64,000 nt of DNA from Spinellus fusiger (Eukaryota; Mucoromycota; Mucoromycetes; Mucorales; Phycomycetaceae): NCBI GenBank assembly GCA_025094145.1, contig JALLLS010000001.1, forward strand, positions 62,001-126,000, given 5' to 3'. The position numbers and the translations under genes were made by a program. The notes beneath the pieces are model-generated. The model had not been told where the DNA came from. It made no database searches and saw nothing but the letters and a program-made list of their open reading frames with translations. Positions 1-8,941 of this stretch are shown piece by piece; the first letter of the stretch is position 1; the number at the start of each line of letters is the position of its first letter.

Positions 1-1215
1 TAGAAAAGTCTGATACATTCACCCAGCAGATGATGGCATTTCTGTCAGATATTTAGAGACAAATGGCAACAATTGGACTCCGCATCCAGGAATTGGAAGC
101 ACAAGTCAAGGTCAAAGATGACCTTATTACATCTCTCCAGGCTCAGATCAATGCCAAGAGTGTAGATAATGCACCCAAATCACCCTCCGCCCCTATTTCC
201 ACCCTTATCCCCACAGTGAAACCCACAGATGCCATAGAAAAGGCTACTGTCACTTATGCCAACATGGCTAAAAAGAACGCCTCCCCACCAAAGAAGACAG
301 CAAAGGCCAGAGCAGTGCTTAGAGCACAAACAGTTCGGGCCTTACAAGAGCCTACTGGGCCCTCAGTATACGACTTTGTATATTTTCCCTGTCGCCGCTA
401 CCTCAAGTACGGCCAGATCCGCAAGATGTTGGGATCACTGAAGATCCAACAGTCACGGATCATAGACATCCACTTCCCAGCAAGTGGTACAATTGCACTG
501 CTTGTACACGGTAGCTTCAAGCAAGAACTCGAGGAGAAACTCGAGAAATCAAAGATCAAGCCACAGGCAAGCTTTGATCCAGTAGCTGCAACGGTGATTG
601 CAGACCCTAAGCACCAGCAGGAGTCAGATAGCACCAAAGCTGTAATGGCCCAAAAACTCTTTGAGCAAAAAGTGTCCAACACTTGTCTTCATGCCCACAC
701 TCATTTAGGGTACAGCATTGCTCGCCACTTTGGCTCAAGCATTGCCACACCCCGTCTATCCACCATTGCCTTTGAGAAGCTCCTGGCAGACCTCAAGGCC
801 AAGGTCACAGTCACCAGCCCTCCCGCCACCCTTGAAAAAGAAGCCCTCTAGGCATTTGGGTCTGACTCAACCATGAAAGAAGTCGAGGGAGACAATCAAC
901 ACACCCAACAAGACTTGTAAATAGACCAATCTTTGGTCTATTGAAAGCTTGTGGGATTAGGCTCAAACTAATGTCTATGTCTGCATTGTCATTTTCTCTC
1001 ATTTCTCATATTTCTCTTCATTTTTTCCCTCATTTCGAGGTTTTATATACTCTTATCTTTCTGTTTCTTTTTTCTTTGCATTTCTTTTTTCCACTTTTGT
1101 ATTTAAAAGTGTTTATATGTATATCTTAATTGTTCAAAAGTTCTCATAGGGTGGCTAACATGCCCAATGCGCGAATAGCAACCAACACCCAAAAATAAAA
1201 AATACTTTGAACTGT
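1..1215 (+). mobile_element. LINE copy with internal deletion (ORF1 plus 3' UTR only)
   Basis: This is a non-LTR retrotransposon related to the fuller copy at 7976-12929. Positions 1-920 match its ORF1 and 921-990 match the first codons of its ORF2. The sequence then jumps straight to the T-rich 3' UTR matching about 12690-12929, so roughly 3.7 kb of endonuclease and reverse transcriptase is missing. It ends in the family's terminal motif AATACTTTGAACTGT at 1201-1215. The 5' end lies outside the window. Confidence 0.85.
3..920 (+). pseudogene. LINE ORF1 protein, disabled copy
   Basis: This encodes the RNA-binding ORF1 protein of the LINE. Read in one frame it has a TAG at 54-56 and a second TAG at 849-851. 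It would then run to TAA at 918-920, matching the end of the intact ORF1 at 7976-8941. The 849 stop replaces a CAG that is still present in the other copy (position about 8868). No frameshift separates the two stops. The readable core (63-848) keeps the coiled-coil start and the RRM-like block containing VYDFVYFPCRRYLKYGQIRK. The ORF1-ORF2 junction has changed from ATGAATAG to GTAAATAG. Confidence 0.85.
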
Positions 1216-1273
1216 ATTACAAAGAATAAGTATTTCCTATTACAGAAGCATACCGGGACATAAAAAATATTCC

Positions 1274-1460
1274 TTATTATTTTGAAAGCCACTGTATTCT
1301 ATTTTCCTGTGTCCTTTTCTCTACATTTTATTTTTCCACTTTTTTATTTGAAATGTTTATATGTACATCCTAGTTTTATCGAAAGTTCTCATGAGTGGCT
1401 ATTAGGTCCAATACTCAGCCAGCACCTCACACCCAAAAATAAAATATATTTTGAACTGTA
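1274..1460 (+). mobile_element. LINE 3'-end fragment, second copy
   Basis: About 185 bp repeats the T-rich 3' UTR of the LINE: the TTTGAAATGTTTATATGTACATC region, then AAAGTTCTCAT, then the CACCCAAAAATAAA box and the terminal TTTTGAACTGT. It lies 60 bp downstream of another LINE 3' end, so it is either a 5'-truncated insertion or an older copy. No coding sequence is retained. Confidence 0.75.
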
Positions 1461-2884
1461 TTTATCTAAATTCATAGGCGTAGCTATATTAATGACTATA
1501 GAAATAACATAAACAAAACTAAGAAAAACTCAATGATGGCAAAAGGCATTGAGTGAAAAATTTAATGGACCCATGATTAATTTTTTTTAATTAATGAACA
1601 ATGGTACTCAATTATCGAGTGGAATGAAATTAAAATCAATCTCTGTGGCAGCAATAGCAACTAAAATGTGCCAAAAAAAAGAAAAAAAAAGAACAGTATA
1701 GCGTCTCTCATATAAAACCTGATAGATATTGAAAATTTAGGCAATATTATTATCATTGTGAAAGTCTGTCTTGGTGATTAAATACATTATAAACTATAAA
1801 CAGTACATTAGATGAGCAATTATAGTATATTTAATTTATGTAGTACATCAAAAACATAATATGCATCTTGTGGATTAGATATATAATGAATTACCACTAT
1901 GGATGTTGAGAATAGTGAATAAGGCATTGTAATGTATGTATAGATCAAAGTATCGATTGTATGATTTAACTATAAGCTTCTTTGTTTAGAAGGTCTAATT
2001 ATTTAACAAAAAGTGTAATCGAGTTCGATATAAGAAGAGAAATACGACAGTTTATCCTAATATCTTGGGAAAAGTATATTGTCCTGAACCATATCGTTTA
2101 TATTATGTTAACCACGGATTTAGCTATAAAATCTAAGAATAAAATATCACATATCATATGGGTGATAAAAGGGAGGTTAAATAAGAAGTGGCAGTGTATA
2201 GAAGCTACTTTATCTATTTCTTTATAGCCTTGATTTGAATCAAGTCAATCATCTTTGGGCTAGATTGAAGAAAAGATTACATGAAAGCTTGAGCCGTTAT
2301 AGGTTTAGAATCAAAAGTATCCAAGGAGTTCACAAATACTCTCATCACTAGCATAAAGGCATATCTTCCAGGTTATATCAAATTTCAAAAGTAATCATAC
2401 TAAATATTAACTAATTATACGGGTCTTTTTGTTTTTGTTTTTGTAAAACTATATTTTTATCTTTCATTATTGAAAATAAAGTATTTCATATTCATAAAGT
2501 TATGATTATTAGATAAAGTTCGAAAATTGAAAGAGAAATAACTATCAGAATTTGGTATAGATTTCATAAATTAGTCAGTCTTCATTGAGACGCATGACTA
2601 TTTACACATCTGAGAATTTGTATAGTTTAAAACGAAATGAGTTAATCATCTATATGAAATAAATTTAAGCTTTTACTTTTATATGCACCATTTTCACTAG
2701 TATTGCGGGTTTCAAAATATAAATTACTATATTTGTAGAATAATGATTACAGTATTTGCAGAGTTCTCCTTTTTTATTTACCACTAATAATATTTATCGA
2801 AATCTAACTTAAAGTAAAAAATAATAATACCCTTTAACTATGGGCTTCATCAAAATTTTTAGACTATTTATTATATTTCTTGCA
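1461..2884. other. AT-rich intergenic stretch with no gene recognised
   Basis: I found no conserved coding sequence here; open frames are short and biased. Positions 1862-2052 are repeated at 58282-58466 in the same orientation, which extends the similarity between the two P450 blocks further upstream. The sequence 2053-2884 has no visible counterpart at 58467-60612. Confidence 0.6.
1862..2052 (+). repeat. Repeat block shared with 58282-58466
   Basis: Both copies share GTGGATTAGATATATAATG, the ATCGATTGTATGATTTAACTAT block and GAGTTCGATATAAGAAGAGA in the same order and spacing with scattered substitutions. It lies in the same order and orientation relative to each P450 gene, so it is probably the upstream part of one larger duplication, interrupted differently in each copy. 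Confidence 0.8.
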
Positions 2885-3731
2885 TCTACAATACAGTCTT
2901 TGTTTGGGCTGATGAAATAAATTTTGTTATGATTTCTAGAGTAATTCTTATTTCAAAAGCACACTAATAGTTAGTAAGAATGGTGTATTTAAAATTCTCA
3001 CTTAGTCTCAATACTTTAAAAAGGATAGGCATATCAATCTCTATTTAGTTTCCGACAGCCTTTGTACTTGCCCCACCAGTGCCTTAATCATTTCTTGGTA
3101 ATCTATACCCAAGAAGATAATTTGTCTGGTTATCATTTCTGTCTTATTGGTCTATTGTCTGTTTACCCTCTAAGGTAGGATACATATAGAATTAGAATTT
3201 ATTTTACTCTCTCATAAGGAGCATATGACAAGTAGTCAAATCCTTGGGCTGTAATATAGGCCATTCTGCAGGCCTACTTGGCTAGATTCATCTACAACAC
3301 CTCTTTCAATTTTCAACATTCCCTAACATGACTCATCTCTCCTCAGCACTCTCAATATCTACAAAGAAGTTAAATCATTGTCTTACATCTATTTTGGCTC
3401 TATCATCTTTATTATTTTGTAAATACCCTGTGTAAACTATGAATTTCCAGTCATATATCTTATTACGATGTATGGCTCACCATACAAAGAAAGAGTCTTA
3501 TACAAATAAAATATTTCTGATAGTCATAAAAATCTAGGAGAAATGTATTAGAGATTGATCCCCTTTACAACTAATATTTCCCATTATCACCTGCAGCGGT
3601 TGCTTATGGCTTTACAAACTACAATATGTATTGGAATATAAAGCATTATGTATGATGAAGTTAACAGTTATCTAATCTATTGCAGATCTTGATATAATCC
3701 ACATTAATCAAGCATTAATCAGTAAAGAGTG

Positions 3732-3738
3732 TATAAAT
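3732..3738 (+). promoter_or_regulatory. TATA box of P450 gene 1
   Basis: TATAAAT lies 55 bp upstream of the ATG at 3787, and the same element in the same context precedes the paralogue at 61460-61466. The 48 bp to the start codon are CT-rich, typical of a fungal initiator and 5' leader. Confidence 0.6.
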
Positions 3739-3786
3739 AGGAGTTTATTTTTTAACCAACTTACTCTACTCTTCTATCTTCTATCA

Positions 3787-5872
3787 ATGAGCTCCATTTT
3801 TATTCCTTTCCTTCAAAGTCAGTCTTATCTGGCCAGTCTTTTGAAAGATCACCCTCTTCAAAGTGTGGGTGTTGTGACTGTTGGTGCAGCCTTGTGTGCA
3901 ATATATTCTAGTTCCAAAGACAAAAGAGTTGACGGATTTGACAAGCTACCTATGCCAAGTAAAAAATATCCCTACCTTGGTAATAATTTAATTGTAGTGA
4001 ACAAAGTTTTGACAGGAATAATCTATAGGTCATCTACCATATATTGGTGAGAATTCGTTTTTAAAGCTGTATGAGTGGCACCAAAAACTAGGTAAATAAT
4101 ATTCTTAATCTTGTTACAGGAATGGATCTATTGATTATTTTATTATTCATGTCTATATAGGTCCTCTCCTTCATATCAAAATGGGTGTACAAGACATTCT
4201 ATTTATCTCTGATCCTAATATCGCACATGAAATATTTACCGTCAATGGTGGTATAACTTCTTTACGACCATCTAACAAATTCAATGATCATTTCTATAAC
4301 GTCAACAAACGGTAGCTAAAAATCATTGTGATGATGCTATTCAGTGACTTATTTAGCCTATTATATATACTTAGTGGAATAACATTTGCTGGAACTAAAA
4401 GCAAATTAAAAGATTCAAGAGCTGCCTGTAAGTAATAGCAATAAAAGATGACAAGTAAAAATAGTATACTAACTCATTACTACAGTAACTAGCTACGTGT
4501 CAACCAGGACTATAGACCAATTACACGATCCAATTCAATTTGAGACAAGTTATCTCATTAATCAATTGATGAATAATGGAAGCATTGCTGAGGGAATTGA
4601 TCCACTCTCATTATTGACATTCAGGTCTCTTAATATAATGTCAAGAGTGTGTCTTGGCACTCGTTTTAAATCGCTAGACGATCCACTTTTTGTGAAGTTT
4701 ATAGATATCAATCGTCTATCAATGGAATACCAAGGCATAGTTGAAAATATTGATGCATATATTCCGATATTAAAGTATATCAACTACATTCGAGACAATA
4801 ACAGAAAAAAACGTGACTTTGTTAACAATCTGCGTACACCTGTCCTTAAACAACTGCTTGTCGAATCGATTGAAAAAAATGAAGATTGTGTTGTAAAGAG
4901 AATGCAAAACTCAAAGGCTTCGATTACCTATGATGATGAAGACATGCTAATGATTGTCAGTAAGTTATATACTATCAACTCATGGTAGCTAGGAAAGAGA
5001 GCTGAATATTATTTTCTTAGATGATGTGATGATTGGTGGAACAGATACTCTTTCTGTGACTCTTTCCAGAGCTTTTTTCTTCTTATCTCATCATCCAGAA
5101 GTCCAAAAAAAGATATGTGAAGAAATTGACGTCTTTGTTGCCAAACATAAGCGGTTACCAACATTTCTAGAGCGTGAAAATTTCTCTTACACCATTGCTG
5201 TTCAAAGAGAGATCATGCGTCTCTATCCTACTTCTCCTTATGGAGTTCCCCACATTGCTGAACAGGATTGTAAGTTGAGTTTTATTTGAGGGTTTTGGCA
5301 CAAATCTAATCTATATTTTCAGTTACTTATAGTAACTACATGATTAAAAAAGGAACAACACTAGTCAGTGATATGTATAGCATGCACAGAAACCCTGATG
5401 TCTATCCTGATCCTGAAAAATTCATTCCTGAGCGCTTTATAAATGATAAGTCTACATTCCATGCATCTGCTCATGGAAAACCAACAGAAAGGGATCAATT
5501 TAATTTTGGCTGGGGAAGGTAAATAATTGAATGATTTACTATAGCTACCCATGAGTATATAACCTCACACTTTGTGTATTTTCAGACGGATGTGTCCTGG
5601 AATTTATTTGGTAGGTCTTTTAAAAGGCTTTTTAATGCAGATATGACTCTTTGTATATTAATGAGAATATCTGAATTGGTCTTCAATAGGCTGAGACTGA
5701 GATGTTTCTTACTTATGTTGCTCTTTGGGCATGTTGTACCATTGAGCCAGTACTTGATTCCAAGGGCAAACCTTTGTATGCTGATATCGAGGGTTTTGTT
5801 GACAACGGTCTAGTTCTCATGCCCAAGCCTTACAAAGTTCGATTTGTTGAGCGTCCCGATAGACTTCTTTAA
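3787..5872 (+). CDS. Cytochrome P450 monooxygenase, intact, nine exons (P450 gene 1)
   Basis: A haem-thiolate monooxygenase of the endoplasmic reticulum that inserts one oxygen from O2 into a lipophilic substrate using electrons from P450 reductase; the substrate is unknown. Exons: 3787-3979, 4029-4091, 4161-4311, 4375-4427, 4486-4959, 5021-5269, 5323-5518, 5586-5610, 5690-5872. All are GT-AG and every phase closes, giving 528 aa, the usual family length. Visible marks: an N-terminal membrane anchor (about residues 23-42), a PMP-rich hinge before PYLGH, oxygen-binding GGTDT (317-321), ExxR (375-378), PERF, and the haem loop FGWGRRMCPG with the cysteine at 463. It could belong to a Mucorales P450 family such as CYP509, but I cannot assign one. 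The intact paralogue is at 61515-63602. Confidence 0.93.
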
Positions 5873-5915
5873 AGATTTTTTTTATCAACTCACTATACAT
5901 ATAGGCAATTTTTAG

Positions 5916-6587
5916 CTATTTTTTTTAGCTATTTTTTAGCTATTTTTTTTTAGTATCTCGCACTATTTTAAATAAATTTCCACAAGCTTGTTGTAAAGAC
6001 ATTCTCTATAAAGGGAAAAACAAAGTATATAAATTCTAAAATATATACTAGAAATACTTATGCTTTAAGAGGATTTATTGTCTACCTAACTATGAACATA
6101 CATAGCATCATATATAAATATATTATAACATTAATAGGTCTTATAAATATTTTTTAATTATGAGAGAAATTATATCCACAAGAAGAGATACTGTTTATGA
6201 ATATAAATCTGTTTATATAATTTAATTTTGTCTACAATAAATATGCAAATATATTGTAAACTGAAGTATCTTTATAATTTTATATAAACATTAAAAATTG
6301 TATTATTTATATTAATATTAATATAGTTAATTCTACTATCCTTTATTTTGTAGAGACTCTTGCTGTGCTACCATCTTTTCTTTATTTAGTCAAAATACTA
6401 ATAAAAAAAACAATAAAAAGGATACTAGCTATGAGCATATCCCCTTATCACCTTTTCTTTTGCTCTTGGTACTCTACCTGTTAAATTCCAAGGAAGAATT
6501 ATCAGACTCAATAACGGGATACTTTTTATTAAAACAATTTTGACATTATTTATACTAAATTCAAGGTTGAATAAATTCTCTCAAGAA
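5916..6587. other. AT-rich intergenic DNA
   Basis: Downstream of the duplication boundary. It is low-complexity A/T sequence with short tandem TTTTTAGCTA units around 5915-5950. I see no gene. Confidence 0.6.
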
Positions 6588-6782
6588 TCCTGAAGTTTCT
6601 GAAACAAGAACTGACAATGTGGTATTGCTCTCAAAAGCCACGCTTTTATTCTCTTACAAATAAAAATAAAATTCTATCTTTACTACTTTATATCTTTCTA
6701 AGCTACATAATAATATTCTATTTTCTTTTCTTAAGGGTTGGTTACTACCACATTGTCAGTCCTTGTTTCAGCAACTTCAGGA
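6588..6782. mobile_element. Small hairpin (MITE-like) element
   Basis: Two 37-bp arms, 6588-6624 and 6746-6782, are inverted copies with 35 of 37 matches, beginning TCCTGAAG and ending TGTGGTA. They enclose about 120 bp of AT-rich, non-coding DNA. Size and layout fit a non-autonomous DNA transposon. I saw no related transposase or second copy here, so the superfamily is open. Confidence 0.6.
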
Positions 6783-6919
6783 ACGAGGTTTTATATTTTA
6801 AATATCTTAATTGTTTTAAAATTAATATCTTTTTTTTTAGGTATTAATAGTTTCTAGAAACATCAACAATAAATTATTGATTCTATTTTTTTCTGAATTA
6901 AATCTTTTAAAACATTTCT

Positions 6920-7084
6920 CTGATGTCTATCCTGATCCCGAAAAATTCATTCCTGAGTGCTTTATGACTAACAACTCTACATTTCATGCATTTGCTCATG
7001 GAAAGCCAACAGAAAGGGATCAATTTAATTTTGGCTGGGGAAGGTAAATAATTGAATGATTTACTATAGCTACCCATGAGTATA
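6920..7084 (+). pseudogene. P450 exon 7 fragment
   Basis: This matches 5399-5556 of P450 gene 1 almost base for base: the second half of exon 7, through the FGWGR codons, and the first 35 bp of the next intron. No other exon lies beside it, so it is a partial duplication. The arginine of the PERF motif has changed (GAGTGC instead of GAGCGC). Its right edge is cut at a TA dinucleotide by the Tc1 remnant at 7085. Confidence 0.85.
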
Positions 7085-7385
7085 CAGTGTCAGGCAAAAA
7101 AATAATAAAAGTTTCATTTTCTGACATGAATTCTTGTTTGGGGAAATACTTATTACTTTTAATAAAAATACACATTAAACACACAGTAGAGACTTGAAAA
7201 TTGGATGAAGTATAAAAAAAGTCAACAGGATAATATATACAAATTTATTGGGTGGAAACCTTTAATATTTGGTGTTTCCACCCTTGGCCTCTATAACAGC
7301 CCTACATCTCCAATACATGCTGGCAATGAGGTTGTTGGTAACCTCCTTGGGAATCTTGTCCCATTTGTGATTATTCAGACAAGTA
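7085..7385 (-). mobile_element. Tc1/mariner 3'-end remnant
   Basis: Starts at a TA with the terminal sequence CAGTGTCA, like the element at 56745-58109. The minus strand encodes the end of the same transposase (…RCRAVIEAKGGNTKY then stop) and its 3' untranslated end with the AAGTCTCTACTGTG block. The rest of the element is missing. It is inserted in an intron of the P450 fragment just upstream. Confidence 0.8.
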
Positions 7386-7975
7386 GAAAATAACGAGACT
7401 GAACAAAGATAATTTTTATTAAGTGAAGAGTGGTTCATTATTTATACTTTTCGTGGGTGCTTATCCTTCAGTGGCATTCTACCTTTTGTTAGTTAATGAT
7501 TAGTCCATGGCATAGCTTATTGATAGATGCAACCGTATGGTTGGTGTAGATGATTTATCCTATGGCAGTTTACATAGGTGTAGCTTTATGGTTGGTGTAG
7601 GTGTTCTACCTAATGGTAGACTACATATTGGAGCCTTATGTTTGGTTCATTGAATAAGAACACCATTATAGAGCCATCTATTATGTGTCTTCACTTTAAT
7701 TGCCCTTGATAGGTCTTATTTTATTCACCAAGGATTTATAGATGAAGGTAGCTCTTATTAAGTATCCGATAGTAAATTGAGCTTAGAAGGTTCATTTGTA
7801 GTTACGACCGATCAGTGAGATTATACAGAGATATACTATGGTACTTGTGTGCACTCAAGCTTTCAAAGAGTATTCTGAATGTCACAGAATACTACTCATG
7901 TTGACCAATTCATGAAGAATCTTTGGATTGAAGTCGGAACACGACAGCACCCGAGCAAAGACCAGCGAGGAAAAA
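7386..7975 (+). other. Presumed LINE 5' region or older flank
   Basis: No gene is seen. Between 7505 and 7655 three imperfect units of about 50 bp recur, sharing ATGGTTGGTGTAG or close variants and TTTATCC or CTACC ends. In-frame codons upstream of the ORF1 ATG run back to 7928 without an ATG. I cannot place the true 5' end of the LINE because no target duplication is visible. Confidence 0.4.
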
Positions 7976-8941
7976 ATGTCCGAGGTTGAAAAGGCCGACA
8001 CCTACACCCAACAATTGCTGCAAATGATGGCAGCAATTCAAAAGCAGATGGAGATATTTGGACTCCGCATACAGGAACTCGAGGCCCAATTGAAGGCCAA
8101 AGATTCAATCATTGCATCCTTCCAGGCTCAGGCCACTACCAACACCACTACTGCCACTACTGCCAAGCAAGACAACTCGACTGATGCTTCAAAGCATGCC
8201 CCAACCTCCACACCCAAACCCAAACCCAAACCCAAACCCAAACCCACACCCACACCCACACCCACACCCACCTCTTATGCTAGTATGGCTAAGAAGAACA
8301 CCCAGGCCAAGAAGCCTACAAAGGCCAAGGCTGTGCTTAAGACACGAGCAGTTCGTGCCCTGCAGGAGCCCACTGGACCCTCAGTATACGAATTCCTATA
8401 CGTCCCTTGCCGCCGTTACCTCAAGTACGGCCAGGTCCGCAAGATGTTGGGATCGTTGAAGATCCAACAGTCACGGATCATTGACATCCACTTCCCGGCA
8501 AGGGGAACAGTTGCACTGCTGGTCCACAGCAGCTACAAGAAGGAACTCGAGGAGCACCTCGAGAAGTTGAAGATCAGTCCAATGAAGGACTTTAACCCTG
8601 TGTCTGCTGCAGTCATTGCAGACTCAAAGCTCCAAGGGGAAACCAACAGTACCAAGGCTGCAAAGGCCCAGGAACTCTTTGACCAGAGAGTGTCAAACAC
8701 CTGCCTCCGTGCTATCACCCACTTAGGGTACAGCATTGCTCGCCACTTTGGCTCTGGTAATACCACTCCCCGCCTCTCTGCTACTGCCTTTGAGAAGCTC
8801 TTGGCGGATCTCAAGACCAAGACATCAGTTGCCAGCCGCCCCGCCACCCTTGAAGAAGAAGCCATCCAGGCATTTGGATCGGGCTCAGCCATGGAAGAAG
8901 ATGAGGGAGACACCCAGAACACCCACCAAGAAGAATTATGA
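7976..8941 (+). CDS. LINE ORF1 protein (coiled coil plus RRM-like), intact
   Basis: A 321-aa nucleic-acid-binding protein expected to coat the LINE RNA. The ATG at 7976 is chosen because the upstream in-frame codons contain no ATG. Residues 1-50 form heptads typical of a coiled coil. A PK/PT repeat (about residues 80-99) is encoded by hexanucleotides CCCAAA and CCCACA at 8211-8271. The core around VYEFLYVPCRRYLKYGQ to TVALLVHSSYKKELEEHL has the length and strand-helix rhythm of an RRM, as in L1-type ORF1 proteins. No CCHC knuckle is seen. Its stop overlaps the ORF2 start (ATGA at 8938-8941). The paralogue at 3-920 has two stops. Confidence 0.85.
   Translation: MSEVEKADTYTQQLLQMMAAIQKQMEIFGLRIQELEAQLKAKDSIIASFQAQATTNTTTATTAKQDNSTDASKHAPTSTPKPKPKPKPKPTPTPTPTPTSYASMAKKNTQAKKPTKAKAVLKTRAVRALQEPTGPSVYEFLYVPCRRYLKYGQVRKMLGSLKIQQSRIIDIHFPARGTVALLVHSSYKKELEEHLEKLKISPMKDFNPVSAAVIADSKLQGETNSTKAAKAQELFDQRVSNTCLRAITHLGYSIARHFGSGNTTPRLSATAFEKLLADLKTKTSVASRPATLEEEAIQAFGSGSAMEEDEGDTQNTHQEEL

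Larger units (their letters stand above)
2885..5915 (+). repeat. Segmental duplication, copy 1 (contains P450 gene 1)
   Basis: About 3.03 kb is repeated in direct orientation at 60613-63643, offset by about 57,729 bp. The match covers roughly 900 bp of 5' flank, the whole P450 gene with all eight introns, and about 40 bp of 3' flank. Similarity is lost beyond the shared ATACATATAGGCAATTTT. Promoter and introns are nearly identical, while parts of exon 5 are not. Confidence 0.9.

Noticed and set aside
5574..5813. 79-codon frame across the P450 3' end
   Set aside because: It reads through introns in the wrong frame; exons 8 and 9 in the spliced frame encode the haem loop and tail.
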